The notes under the pieces were generated by a model. The model was not told the origin of the DNA, searched no databases, and was given only the letters and a program-made list of their open reading frames with translations. Positions 6,824 to 16,260 of a stretch of 64,000 nucleotides of DNA are shown here, piece by piece (within the stretch, counting starts at the first letter, position 1; each line of letters starts with the position of its first letter). Origin of the DNA: PALSA-693 sp963834725. Lineage in GTDB: Bacteria > Actinomycetota > Acidimicrobiia > Acidimicrobiales > Palsa-688. The position numbers and the translations under genes are program-made. Where the stretch lies: contig CAWICN010000001.1 of assembly GCA_963834725.1 (NCBI GenBank), positions 5,208,001-5,272,000 of the forward strand. The letters run 5' to 3'.

Positions 6824-9683
6824 CTACGCCAGCTCCACCTCGACATCTATGCCACCGTCGGCTGGATCCCCGGCCGCCTCCCAGCTGACGCTCGCGATGA
6901 CACCCGCCTCCCGGAGGTCGTCCTCGACTGCTCGCAGCCCCACCAGGCGGGACTCGGCCGCCGTCACCCGGACCGAGGCCACCGGAGCCCTCAATGAGAG
7001 GCCTGCTTCGGTCTTGGCTTTGCGGACGGCGCCGAGCACCTCGCTGGCGGCAGGCCACAGGTCCAGCGAGCCCGGAGCGGCGGGCAACTCGTCTGCCGAA
7101 GGCCACTTTGATCGGTGGATCGAGCCGCTCTCGGGAGCGGTCCCCCAGGACCACACCTCCTCGGTGGCATACGGGAGGAACGGCGCCAACAGGCGCAGCA
7201 GCACGGACAGCACAAGGCGCAGGCTCTGGTGGGCCCGCCGGGCCCGATCGTCACCGAGGGTCCCGTACGCCCGGCTCTTGACCAGCTCCACATAGTCGTC
7301 GCAGAAGGACCAGAAGAATGCCTCGGTCCGTTCGAGGGCCCGGGCGTAGTCGTAGGCCTCGAAAGCCTCGGTCGCCTCGTCGATGAGCCCGGCCAGGGCC
7401 GCCATGACCGACTGATCGAGCGCTTCAGGCTGACCGAGTGGTTCAGGCTGACCGATTGGCTCAGGTCGATCGAGCGGCTCAGGTTGATCGAGTGGCTCAG
7501 GTTGATCGAGTGGCTCAGGCTGAGCGAGTGGCTCAGGTTGATCGAGTGGCTCAGGCTGATCGACTGGCTCAGGGCTGTCCGGCCCTGTCCAGGCGCCGAA
7601 CCAGGAGGCGCGGTCGAATGAACCGGCCGAATCTGCTTCCCCCGACCCGCCCCCGCCCGCGCCCGACCCGCCCCCGCCAGCGCCCGACCCGCCCGCGCCC
7701 GACCCGCCCGCGCCCGACCCGCCCGCTGACTCGAGCACGAAGCGCGACACATTGAGGATCTTGATGGCCAGCTTGCGCCCGATGCGCATCTGGCCCTCGT
7801 CGAAGGTGGTGTCGGCTCCCGGCCGGGCGCTGGCCGCCCAGTAGCGCACGGCGTCCGAGCCGAACTGCTCCAGCAAGGACATCGGAGTCACGACGTTGCC
7901 CTTTGACTTCGACATCTTCTTGCGGTCGGGGTCGAGGATGAATCCCGAGATGGCCGCGTCGCTCCACGGGAGTCGGTTGAACTCCAGGTGAGAGCGCACG
8001 ACGGTGGAGAACAGCCACGTCCGGATGATGTCGTGCGCTTGCGGCCGCAGGTCCATCGGCCACACCCGGGCGAACAGGTCCGGGTCGTCCTCCCACCTCC
8101 CGACGATCTGCGGCGTCAACGACGAGGTGGCCCAGGTGTCCATGACGTCCGGATCGGCGATGAACCCGCCGGGCTGCCCGCGGTCGGCCTCGGTGTACCC
8201 GGTGGGGACGTCGGTGGTGGGGTCGACGGGCAGGTCGTCCTCGTCTGGCAAGAGCGGATGGTCGTAGTCGGGACCGCCGGTGTCATCGATCCGGTACCAG
8301 ATCGGGAAGGGCACGCCGAAGAAGCGCTGGCGGCTGATCAGCCAGTCCGTGTTGAGGCCGTCCACCCAGCTGGCGTACCGGGCTGCCATGTACGACGGGT
8401 GCCACCGGAGCTGACGGCCTCGCTCGAGCAGCTCCGACCGCAGGGCAAGGGTCCGGAAGAACCACTGCCGGCTGGTCACGATCTCCAGTGGCCGGTCGCC
8501 CTTCTCGTAGAACTTGACCGCGTGCTGGATCCGCTGAGGCTCGCCGAGCAGGTCGCCGGCCGCCGAGAGCAACTCGACCATCCGCGTCTGGGCCTGGCGG
8601 ACCGTACGCCCGGCCAGCTCCGACTCGTACAACCCTGTCGCTGCTGCACTCAGCCCGGCCGGAGCCGTTGGCAGCAGGCGGCCGTCGCGACCGACGATGG
8701 CCCGCACGGGCAGGCCTAGTTCCCGCCACCACACGACATCGGTCGTGTCGCCGAAGGTGCAGACCATGGCCGCTCCGGTGCCCTTGTCGGGTTGGGCGAG
8801 GGGATGGGCCAGCACCGGCACCTCGACGTCGAACACCGGCGTGCGAACCTTGCTGCCGACAGCCGCGGCGAAGCGGGTGTCGTCGGGATGGACGACCACC
8901 GCCACGCACGCGGGCAAAAGCTCGGGCCGGGTGGTGTCGACCGGCAGCGCCCTGTCACCATCCACACGGCCGCCATCCACACCGCCGCCATCCGTGAGAT
9001 GGAACACCAGGCGGTAGTACGCCCCCGGTCGCTCCCGGTCCTCCAGCTCGGCCTGGGCCACTGCTGTCTGGAAGTCGACGTCCCAGAGTGTCGGCGCCTC
9101 GGTCGAGTAGGCCTCGCCTCGAGCGAGCATCCGCAGGAACCCCCGTTGGGACGCGCGCTGGGACGCCTCCCCGATGGTCGTGTAGTACTGCGTCCAGTCG
9201 ACGGACAACCCCAGCCGGCGCCAGACGGCTTCGTAAGCCTTCTCGTCCTCGGCCACAAGGGCCTCGCAAAGTTCCACGAAATTCGGGCGCGACACGGCAA
9301 CGGACTCCCGCCCTTTGGCCAGGCCGCCTTCCGCCGGCGGGGTGAATCCCTCCTCGTAGAGCAGGGAAGGATCGCAGCGCACGCCGTAGAAGTTCTGCAC
9401 CCGGCGCTCGGTGGCCAGCCCGTTGTCGTCCCAGCCCATCGGGTAGAAGACCTGCAGCCCGCGCATCCGCTTGTAGCGGGCCATGGTGTCGGTGTGGGTG
9501 TACGAGAAGACGTGACCGATATGCAACGATCCCGCTTACCGTGGGCGGGGGCGTGTCGATCGAGTACACCTGATCCCTCGTCGCGCTCCGATCGAAGCGG
9601 AAGGTGCCCGCGCTCTCCCAGTGGGCGCCCCACTTCTCTTCGAGCCCAGCAAGGGTCGGTTTATCCGGAACGGCTCTGGACAT
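6824..9683 (-). CDS. valS: Valine-tRNA ligase with repeat insertion, frameshifted
   Basis: Class I synthetase charging tRNA-Val, about 952 residues in the restored frame. The N-terminus (ATG at 9683, MSRAVPDKPTLAGLEEKW to IDTPPPTVSG) is out of frame with the remainder: one surplus base near 9535 falls immediately before SLHIGHVFSYTHTD, the HIGH motif. An editing-domain region follows (VDTTRPELLPACVAVVVHPDD), then KKMSKSKGN near residue 589. Between the catalytic core and the anticodon-binding domain (residues about 645-760) sits an unusual low-complexity stretch of Gly/Ser/Ala repeats, then PEPLDQ repeats. The C-terminus has no clear coiled-coil extension. It diverges from cysS with 20 bp between starts. 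Confidence 0.88.
7412..7574 (-). repeat. 18-bp tandem repeats inside valS
   Basis: About nine 18-bp units of the form GGCTCAGGTTGATCGAGT, with substitutions, encode consecutive PEPLDQ-type hexapeptides. The unit length keeps the reading frame, so copy number can vary without breaking the protein. Confidence 0.85.
7638..7731 (-). repeat. GC-rich 15-18-bp repeats inside valS
   Basis: Repeated CGCCCGACCCGCC units encode Gly-Gly-Ser-Gly-Ala linker-like repeats immediately upstream (in the protein) of the PEPL repeats. All units are multiples of three. Confidence 0.8.
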
Positions 9684-9703
9684 GATCCCGCTACGGTACT
9701 GGC

Positions 9704-11053
9704 GTGCTGCATCTGCACGACACCGCATTGGGCGTGACCGCCCCGCTCGAGCTGCGCCAACCGGGGCGGGCGTCGGTTTATGTGTGCGGTCCCACGGTCT
9801 ATGACGAACCCCACCTCGGTCACGGGCGCTTCAACGTGGCGTGGGACATCCTGCGCCGCTATCTGACCTGGGCGGGCCTTGACGTCCGCTTCGTGTCGAA
9901 CGTGACCGATATCGATGACAAGATCATCGCCCGGGCCGAGTCGGAAGGACGCACCCCCGAAGCGGTCGCTGCCGAGTACGAGGGCATGTGGTGGGACACC
10001 ATGGCCCGCCTCGGCATCGAGCCGCCGACCGACACTCCGCATGCCACGGCCTACGTGGATCGCATGATCGGCCTGATCGAGGAGCTGATCGCAAGCGGGC
10101 ACGCGTACGTCGGCGGTGATGGCGTCTACTTCGCCGCCGAGAGCGTGCCCGATTACGGCCTGCTGGCTCGACAACCGATCGAGACCCTGCGGGTGGGCGC
10201 CCGGGTGGAGGTGGGGGAGGAAGCCGGGAAACGCTCCCCGATCGATTTTGCCCTTTGGAAGGCGGCCAAACCCGGTGAGCCCCGCTGGGAGTCGCCGTGG
10301 GGGCCTGGCCGCCCGGGCTGGCACACCGAGTGCGTGGTCATGGCGCTCGACATCCTGGGGGAAGGGTTTGACCTCCACGGCGGTGGTCAGGATCTGGCAT
10401 TCCCCCACCACGAGAACGAGCGGGCCCAGGCGGTCGCCGCCGGTTGTGCCTTCGCCCGGCATTGGGCGCACTCGGGAATGGTCGTTGCGGAGGGCGGAGA
10501 AAAAATGAGCAAGTCGCTCGGCAACACGCTCTCCCTGCTCGAGCTGCTCGATGTCCACGACCCTCGAGCTTTTCGGCTCCAGGTTCTGCAATCGCACTAC
10601 CGGTCGCCGATGACAGTCTCGGAGTCGACCCTGGCCGCGGCTGAGGCAGGGGTGGAGCGACTCGACGCCTTCGCCCGGGAATTCGTCGCTGCTCGCGGCG
10701 CGCCCGCTGACCCTGCGGCGCTGGCGCGGTTCCGGGAGCGCATGGACGACGACCTCGACACCCCGGGGGCGGTCGCGGGCGCCTTCGACCTCCTCAGGGA
10801 GGCGCGTTCGGCCGCCGGTGAACAGGCGATGGGCCGGGCGGCGGCCGTGTTCAGCATTTTCGAGGACGCCCTCGGACTGCCCCTCCGCGGCGAGATCGAC
10901 GACGTGCCACCCGAAGCCAGGGCCAAAGCGGCGGCCCGGGACGCGGCGCGGGCGGCCAGGGAGTGGGGCGCCGCCGATGCCCTTCGCGCCGAGCTGCAAG
11001 CCGATGGCTGGATTGTCGAGGACGGCCCCGACGGGACCACACTGCGAAGGTGA
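9704..11053 (+). CDS. cysS: Cysteine-tRNA ligase
   Basis: A 449-residue class I synthetase. The zinc-binding Cys and signature run is VYVCGPTVYDEPHLGHGR (HLGH is the HIGH equivalent), other zinc ligands are in WHTECVVMAL and FPHHENERAQ, and GGEKMSKSLGN is the KMSKS loop. The C-terminal part ends in WGAADALRAELQADGW, as in full CysS; MshC ligase lacks that region, so CysS is favoured. Start is GTG at 9704. The stop overlaps the following thioesterase start (GTGA), implying a coupled operon. Confidence 0.93.
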   Translation: MLHLHDTALGVTAPLELRQPGRASVYVCGPTVYDEPHLGHGRFNVAWDILRRYLTWAGLDVRFVSNVTDIDDKIIARAESEGRTPEAVAAEYEGMWWDTMARLGIEPPTDTPHATAYVDRMIGLIEELIASGHAYVGGDGVYFAAESVPDYGLLARQPIETLRVGARVEVGEEAGKRSPIDFALWKAAKPGEPRWESPWGPGRPGWHTECVVMALDILGEGFDLHGGGQDLAFPHHENERAQAVAAGCAFARHWAHSGMVVAEGGEKMSKSLGNTLSLLELLDVHDPRAFRLQVLQSHYRSPMTVSESTLAAAEAGVERLDAFAREFVAARGAPADPAALARFRERMDDDLDTPGAVAGAFDLLREARSAAGEQAMGRAAAVFSIFEDALGLPLRGEIDDVPPEARAKAAARDAARAAREWGAADALRAELQADGWIVEDGPDGTTLRR

Positions 11054-11847
11054 GCGACTTCGATCGGGACACCGCGCTGCGCCGTGACGGCGAGGCCTGG
11101 ACCGCAGACCTGCAGCCCCGCTGGAACGTTGGCAACAACCCCAATGGCGGGTACCTGCTCGCGATCGCAACGCGGGCGATGCTCGAAGAGGCGGCCCGTC
11201 CTGATCCGGTGACGGTAACCGCCCACTTCCTTTCTCCACCGACCGACGGGCCCTTGAGCGTCCGGGTCCGGACCGTGAAGACGGGCCGGACCTTCAGCAC
11301 CGTCACAGCTGAGCTCGTCCAGGGTCAGCAGGAACGGATCCGGACCCTCGGGGCCCTTGGCGATCTGTCACAGCACCACGGGCCGACCAGGGTGACCGCC
11401 CAACCCCCCGACATTCCGCCGCCGGATCAATGCGTGACCCTCGCCCACCTGTCCCGGCGGGCCGGCCGCCACATCCCGGAGGTGATGAACCGGTTCGACA
11501 TCCGGCTGCCAGCGGAGAGCCCGTGGGGCGGGCCCGGTGAGGGGGATCCGTTCGAGATCACCGGCTGGATCCGCTTTCGGGACGGCGCCGAGCCCAGCAC
11601 GTTCTCGACGGTGGCCTTCGCTGACGCGTTCCCGCCCACGCTGCTCGGCTCTCTCGAGGTCGGGTGGATACCGACCGTCGAGTTGACCGTCCACGTACGC
11701 GCCCGCCCAGCACCGGGCTGGCTGCTCGGCACCTTCCGGACCCGCGTGCTCGTCGACGGGCTCTTGGAGGAGGATGGCGAGTTGTGGGACAGTCAGGGAC
11801 GCCCGATCGCCCTGTCCCGCCAACTGGCGATGGTCCTCACTCCCTGA
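11050..11847 (+). CDS. Acyl-CoA thioesterase family protein (double hotdog)
   Basis: About 265 residues with the TesB-like/YbgC-like double-hotdog pattern seen in actinobacterial thioesterase superfamily proteins: WNVGNNPNGGYLLAIATRAM near residue 25, then VTVTAHFLSPPTDGP and a C-terminal half with WIPTVELTVHVRARP and GLLEEDGELWDSQGRPIALSRQ. It probably hydrolyses acyl-CoA; substrate unknown. GTG start overlaps the cysS stop by four bases. Its stop is followed by 6-bp CCTGAG repeats. Confidence 0.8.
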   Translation: MSDFDRDTALRRDGEAWTADLQPRWNVGNNPNGGYLLAIATRAMLEEAARPDPVTVTAHFLSPPTDGPLSVRVRTVKTGRTFSTVTAELVQGQQERIRTLGALGDLSQHHGPTRVTAQPPDIPPPDQCVTLAHLSRRAGRHIPEVMNRFDIRLPAESPWGGPGEGDPFEITGWIRFRDGAEPSTFSTVAFADAFPPTLLGSLEVGWIPTVELTVHVRARPAPGWLLGTFRTRVLVDGLLEEDGELWDSQGRPIALSRQLAMVLTP

Positions 11848-11924
11848 GATTGAGCCTGAGCCTGAGACTGGGACTGGGATCGAGGCCGGCCCGGTGGCAG
11901 CGGCGTACCTCAGGCCGCTCGCCG

Positions 11925-13094
11925 TTGCCGCCGGGCTTCGGAACGATCTGGACCGCGGTAGCGGTCGACCTGATCGGGTTCGGGATCGTGCTGCCGATCC
12001 TGCCTCTGTACGCCAAGCGCTTTCACACCACGTCCTTCCAGGCCACCTTGCTGGTGGCGGCCTTTTCGGCGGCCAGCTTTGTCTGCTCCCCGCTGTGGGG
12101 GCGCGTGTCCGACCGATTCGGGCGGAAGCCCGTGCTGCTGGTCTCGCTGGCAGGGACGGCCGTCGGGAGCCTGGTGACCGGGCTCGCCGGTGGGCTGGCG
12201 GTCCTGCTGGTGGGCCGGATCATCGATGGCGCGTCGGGGGCCAGCGTGTCGGTGGCCCAGGCGGCCGCAGCCGATCTGGCCGGTCCCACCGACCGGCACC
12301 GGCTCTTCGGGCTGCTCGGGGCGGCGTTCGGGGTCGGGTTCGTGGCCGGTCCGGCGCTCGGCTCGCTTGCGGCCCTGGGCGGTCCCCGGCTGCCCTTCCT
12401 TCTCGCCGCGGCCATCGCCACGGTGAACACCGTCGTGGCCGCCCGCCGTCTCCCGGAGACCCATCGCCCCAGCACCACAGCAATCCGGCGCCCGGGCCCC
12501 ATTGCCGCGCTGGCCGGGGGCGCCGGACTGGCGCCACTGCTGGCGGTGGGGTTCTGCGCGTTGGTTGCGTTCAGCGGGTTCGAGGCGACGTTTGCCCTCT
12601 TCGGAGAACGACGTCTCGGTTTCGGGATCGCCTCGTCGGCCGCAGTCTTCGCGGCGGTCGGCGCCGCCATCGTGCTGGTGCAGGGAGGGGTGGTGCACCG
12701 GGTGGTGGCCCGGGTCGGGGAACCACGGACCCTCCTCACCGGCCTGGTCATCAACGGTGGCGGGCTGGCCCTCCTGGCGCCCGCCCACTCCTGGGCCCTG
12801 GCGGCGCCGGCGCTGGTCGGCCTGACGGTCGGCCAGGGTCTGGTCCAGACCACCATGACGACGAGTGTCGCGGGCCGGGCGGGGCCGGAACGACGGGGCG
12901 TGGTGCTCGGCGCCCAGCAGTCGGTCAACGGGGTCGCCCGGGTGGTCGGTCCCGCCATCGGCGGCGCCCTGCTCGGGTCCGCCGCGACCGGGCTCCCGTA
13001 CCTGCTGGGCGCGGCCCTGAGCGCCCTGGCGGCTGTACTGCTGCTTCTGGCCGGCCGAATACACTCCAGCACTGACGTTGTTACCGTCAAGTAA
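11925..13094 (+). CDS. MFS efflux transporter (DHA1, TetA-like)
   Basis: A roughly 390-residue 12-helix major facilitator. The first helix is IWTAVAVDLIGFGIVLPILP, the motif A loop between helices 2 and 3 is GRVSDRFGRKPVL, and a motif C-like GAAFGVGFVAGPALGSLAA lies in helix 5, typical of drug-proton antiporters. Substrate cannot be predicted. No ATG or GTG is in frame near the expected N-terminus; TTG at 11925 or 11850 are the candidates, so the start is uncertain. It stands alone between the thioesterase and a decayed acyl-CoA dehydrogenase. Confidence 0.82.
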   Translation: MPPGFGTIWTAVAVDLIGFGIVLPILPLYAKRFHTTSFQATLLVAAFSAASFVCSPLWGRVSDRFGRKPVLLVSLAGTAVGSLVTGLAGGLAVLLVGRIIDGASGASVSVAQAAAADLAGPTDRHRLFGLLGAAFGVGFVAGPALGSLAALGGPRLPFLLAAAIATVNTVVAARRLPETHRPSTTAIRRPGPIAALAGGAGLAPLLAVGFCALVAFSGFEATFALFGERRLGFGIASSAAVFAAVGAAIVLVQGGVVHRVVARVGEPRTLLTGLVINGGGLALLAPAHSWALAAPALVGLTVGQGLVQTTMTTSVAGRAGPERRGVVLGAQQSVNGVARVVGPAIGGALLGSAATGLPYLLGAALSALAAVLLLLAGRIHSSTDVVTVK

Positions 13095-13199
13095 CTAGAT
13101 CACCGAGAGTTGGCATTACCCGAGCGCCAGCATCCCCTGAGCGGCAGAGGCCCCCGGGTGACTCGAAGGAAGTGCCAGGCCTCCCGGAGGAAGTAGCAC

Positions 13200-14415
13200 G
13201 TGGGCGACTTTTCGAACGACCTCAACGAGGACCAGCGCCAGCTGCGGAAATAGGTGCACGACTTCGCCGAAAAGGTGGCGTCCCGCGGCCCACGAATGGG
13301 ACGAGCGCGAGGAGACGCCGTGGCCGATCATCCAGGAGGCGGCCCGGATCGGGCTGTACTCCCTGGACTTCGTGGCGTCGATCTTCACCGACCCGACCGG
13401 AATCTCGGTCCCGATGGTCATGGAGGAGATGGCCTGGGGTGATGCCGGCATCGGCCTGGCCATCTTCGGGACCACCCTCGGGGTGGCGGGTATCTACGGC
13501 AACGGGACCCCGGAGCAGGTCGCCGAGTAGGTCCCCCAGTGCTTTGGCACGCCCGACCATCCCACCCTGGCCGCCTTCTGCGTCACCGAACCCGATGCTG
13601 GGTCCGATGTGAGCTCCATGCGGACGCGCGCCGTGTACGACGAGGCCGCGGACGAGTGGGTGCTCAACGGGACCAAGACGTGGATCACCAACGGCGGCAT
13701 CGCCGACATCCACGTGGTAGTGGCCTCGGTCGAGCCCGGTTTGAGGGCCCGAGGTCAGGCCAGCTTCATCGTGCCGCCGGGCACGAAGGGCATCTCCATG
13801 GGCCAGAAATTCAAGAAGATGGGCATCCGGGCCTCGCACACCGCTGAGGTGGTGCTCGACGACGTCCGCGTCCCCGGCCGGCTCCTGCTCGGCGGGAAGG
13901 ACCGCCTCGACGAGCGCCTGGCCCGGGCCCGCGCCGGCGGTAACGGCCAGCGCGGCCAGGCGGCCCTGTCGATCTTCGAGACCACCCGGCCAGCGGTCGG
14001 GGCCCAGGCCGTCGGCGTCGCCCGGGCCGCTTACGAGTACGCCCTCGAGTACGCCAAGGACCGGAAGCAGTTCGGGCGGGCCATCATCGAGAATCAAGCC
14101 ATTGCCTTCAAGCTGGCCGAGATGCGCATGAACATCGATGCCGCCCGCCTGCTGGTCTGGAACGCCTCATGGCGAGGGGCGAGTGGTGTCGGGTTCGACG
14201 CCGCCCAGGGTTCACAGTCGAAGTTGTTCGCCGGCGAGACCGCGGTTCGCGTCACCGAGGACGCCATTCAGATCCTTGGCGGCGCCGGCTACATCCGGGA
14301 CCACCCGGTAGAGCGCTGGCATTGCGACGCCAAGATCTTCACCATCTTCGAGGGGACCAGCGAGATCCAGCGCCTGGTGATCGCCCGGGCTATCTCCGGC
14401 TTGCGTCTCGAATAG
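13200..14415 (+). pseudogene. Acyl-CoA dehydrogenase, disrupted by two amber codons and a frameshift
   Basis: The gene opens with GTG at 13200 behind a good GGAGGA site. An in-frame TAG at 13251-13253 falls where relatives have Trp (RK*VHDFAEKV); a one-base shift near 13281-13285 moves the frame to PAAHEWDEREETPW; a second TAG at 13528-13530 again replaces a conserved Trp (VAE*VPQCFGT). The rest is intact and typical: CVTEPDAGSDVSSMRTRAVY, WVLNGTKTWITNGG, the Arg helix YAKDRKQFGRAI, and the C-terminal QILGGAGYIRDHPVERW / IFEGTSEIQRL. Restored length is 404 residues. TAG is a normal stop elsewhere here, so the gene is most likely inactive. Confidence 0.85.
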
Positions 14416-14458
14416 TGCCCGCCGGCGCCGGCGGCCCCGGCCCGGCGGACTTCAGCTC

Positions 14459-15037
14459 TCAGCTCAGCCTGGTAGTGGGTGCGGACCGCACCTCACCGTC
14501 CTCAGCCAGCTCACGTACCGCCGGCACAGGGTCCGGATCGGCGAACAGGCCTGGATCGCCGTAGTCGGCGTCCCTACCCGTGGCATCGGTCACCCACCAG
14601 GACGCTTCGAGGGCGATCCCGCTCGGGTCCGTGAAGTAGATCGAATGGATGAACCCGTGGTCCACGACATCGGTGACTTCCGACCCCGCCGCCTTGAGGC
14701 GGGCCCGCAGGTTCAGCAGGGCCTGCTCGTCGGCGACGTTGAACGACACATGGTCGAACTGCACCGCCCTCGGATCCGGCACTCCCGCCGGCTTGGCGAA
14801 CGGCTTGATCGGCAGGGTGCGGTACTCGAAGAACGCCACCGTGTTGCCGGGACCGATCTCGAAGAAGTAGTGACGGAACGATTCGTTGCCCAGGTGGGCC
14901 ACCAGCCGGGCCCCGAGAACGCCGTGGTAGAAGCGAACGGTGGCGTCCATGTCGTGGGTGATGAGCGCCAGATGGTTGATGCCCCGCCAGCGGGGCGACT
15001 CGCCGTCGGGTACCGGATGATCATCGGCCATGCTCAC
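14459..15037 (-). CDS. VOC (glyoxalase/bleomycin-resistance fold) protein
   Basis: 192 residues with two beta-alpha-beta-beta-beta modules. Metal ligands expected for vicinal-oxygen-chelate enzymes are visible: His in GINHLALITHDMD, His in FDHVSFNVADEQA, and Glu in DPSGIALEASWWV. The reaction is unknown (dioxygenase, isomerase or resistance roles are all possible). Starts MSMADDHP; the third codon is an alternative ATG. It is convergent with the dehydrogenase pseudogene and divergent from the peroxiredoxin. Confidence 0.78.
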   Translation of the reverse strand: MSMADDHPVPDGESPRWRGINHLALITHDMDATVRFYHGVLGARLVAHLGNESFRHYFFEIGPGNTVAFFEYRTLPIKPFAKPAGVPDPRAVQFDHVSFNVADEQALLNLRARLKAAGSEVTDVVDHGFIHSIYFTDPSGIALEASWWVTDATGRDADYGDPGLFADPDPVPAVRELAEDGEVRSAPTTRLS

Positions 15038-15067
15038 CAGGCTACGCCTGACGGTCGCTTAAACCGG

Positions 15068-15140
15068 CCCGCGCCCCTTGAAGTCTGGGCCCTCTTGAGA
15101 TCTGGGCCCTCTTGAAGTCGGGGTCCTCTTGAAGTCTGGT
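15068..15140. repeat. About 20-bp tandem repeats between VOC and peroxiredoxin genes
   Basis: Four imperfect units resembling CTTGAAGTCTGGGCCCT fill most of the gap between the two divergent starts. They may lie within promoter DNA; no gene is present. Confidence 0.75.
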
Positions 15141-15208
15141 GGTGTCAGGCCCATAGGCTGGCTACCCTTCCGGCCTAATCCCTGTACGGCCGAATAGTGG
15201 GAGGTTCG

Positions 15209-15691
15209 ATGACCATCGCAGTCGGCGACAAGATTCCCGACATCAAGGTGCAGGTTGTGGGGCCCGAGGGCCCGGTCCCTGCCGAGACCGGTGAGCTCCT
15301 CGGCCACGGAAAGGTGGTGCTCTTCGGCGTACCGGGCGCTTTCACTCCCACGTGCAGTGACTACCACCTGCCCGGGTTCGTTCTGCGAGCCGAGGACCTG
15401 GAGGCCAAAGGGGTGGATCGGGTCGCCTGCGTGGCCGTCAACGACGTCTTTGTCATGAAGGCATGGGGCGAGGCCAGAGGGGTTGGGGAAAAGGTGACGA
15501 TGGTGGCCGACGGCTCCGCGCTGTTCACCAAGGCGATGGGGCTGGAGATCGACCTCACCGGGGGCGGTCTCGGCACCCGGACGAAGCGCTACGCGGCCAT
15601 CCTCCAGGACGGGGTGGTCACCGACCTCGCGGTCGAGGAGGGCCTCGGTCTCGATGTGAGCAGCGCCGACAAGGTGCTGGAGAAGCTCTGA
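15209..15691 (+). CDS. Peroxiredoxin, Prx5 type
   Basis: A 160-residue thiol peroxidase reducing H2O2 or organic peroxides. The peroxidatic Cys is in VPGAFTPTCSDYHLPGF (about residue 47), followed by a second Cys in RVACVAVNDVFVM. The C-terminal LTGGGLGTRTKRYAAILQDG is typical of the Prx5/AhpE-like glutaredoxin-linked group. ATG at 15209 follows GGGAGG. The stop lies 8 bp from the hotdog remnant on the other strand. Confidence 0.9.
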   Translation: MTIAVGDKIPDIKVQVVGPEGPVPAETGELLGHGKVVLFGVPGAFTPTCSDYHLPGFVLRAEDLEAKGVDRVACVAVNDVFVMKAWGEARGVGEKVTMVADGSALFTKAMGLEIDLTGGGLGTRTKRYAAILQDGVVTDLAVEEGLGLDVSSADKVLEKL

Positions 15692-15698
15692 ACCGCGG

Positions 15699-15900
15699 TC
15701 ACTCCCGGGAGGTCAGGAGGTAGGTCGACGCCGCCTTCGCCACCAGGCGACCGCCGGCATCGGTGATCTCGGCGTCCGCGAAGGTCATCCGCCGGCCACC
15801 GCCGATCACCCGGCCGTACAGGTCAGCCGGCCGCCAATCGGCGCCCCCCGCAGGAAGCTGATGGACAGCTCGGTGTTCGCCGCGGTGGCCCGCCGGCCCC
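15699..15900 (-). pseudogene. C-terminal remnant of a PaaI-like thioesterase, frameshifted
   Basis: Reading the minus strand, ATAANTELSISFLRGAPIGG then, after a frame change near 15830, DLYGRVIGGGRRMTFADAEI and GRLVAKAASTYLLTSRE resemble the second half of a PaaI/YbgC hotdog domain. The upstream half with the catalytic residues is missing; instead the frame joins a TetR regulator. This looks like a deletion join. Fold recognition by eye only. Confidence 0.5.
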
Positions 15901-16260
15901 GCAACCCGCTCGTCCGTTCAGCGACGAACCGGAAGTAGGCGCGAAAGCCGGCGAGTACCCGCGGGTAGGGGTCGTGCTCGGCCGCCGCCCCCGCTGTGAC
16001 CGCGTCGAGCAGCTCTGCCCCATCCGCTCGACCAACTCCAGATAGAGGGTCTGCTTCGAGCCGAAATGCTGGTAGAGCACGGATTTGGTGACACCGGCGG
16101 CGTCGGCGATCTCCTCCATCGACGTGCGGTGAAAGCCGTTGGCCGCGAAGCGGTCGAGGGCGACCTCGAGCAACTGGCTGCGCCGGCGGGCGGCTGGCAG
16201 CCGCTTGCGCAGCTCGGTAGTGGCCGAGGGCAGACTCACGCCCTCGTCGACCTCGTTCAC
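15901..16260 (-). pseudogene. TetR/AcrR family regulator, frameshifted and 3'-truncated
   Basis: The N-terminal HTH is intact: RRSQLLEVALDRFAANGFHR then SMEEIADAAGVTKSVLYQHF and GSKQTLYLELVERM. A one-base loss in a GGGG run near 16022 shifts the frame to AELLDAVTAGAAAEHDPYP, RVLAGFRAYFRFVAE, the start of the ligand-binding domain, which then breaks off into thioesterase-like sequence. GTG start at 16260 overlaps the glycosyltransferase stop, so it was once part of that operon. Confidence 0.65.

Noticed and set aside
9536..11239. Long open frame opposite cysS
   Set aside because: cysS motifs are complete on the plus strand; the antisense frame is an expected GC-rich shadow.
13095..13199. Possible tRNA in the gap before the acyl-CoA dehydrogenase
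   Set aside because: No cloverleaf or T-loop consensus could be made; the stretch only shows a ribosome-binding site for the following gene.
13251..13530. Amber recoding (pyrrolysine or suppressed TAG) in the acyl-CoA dehydrogenase
   Set aside because: Both sites are Trp in the family rather than Lys-like positions, TAG ends other genes here such as acpP, and a frameshift is also present.
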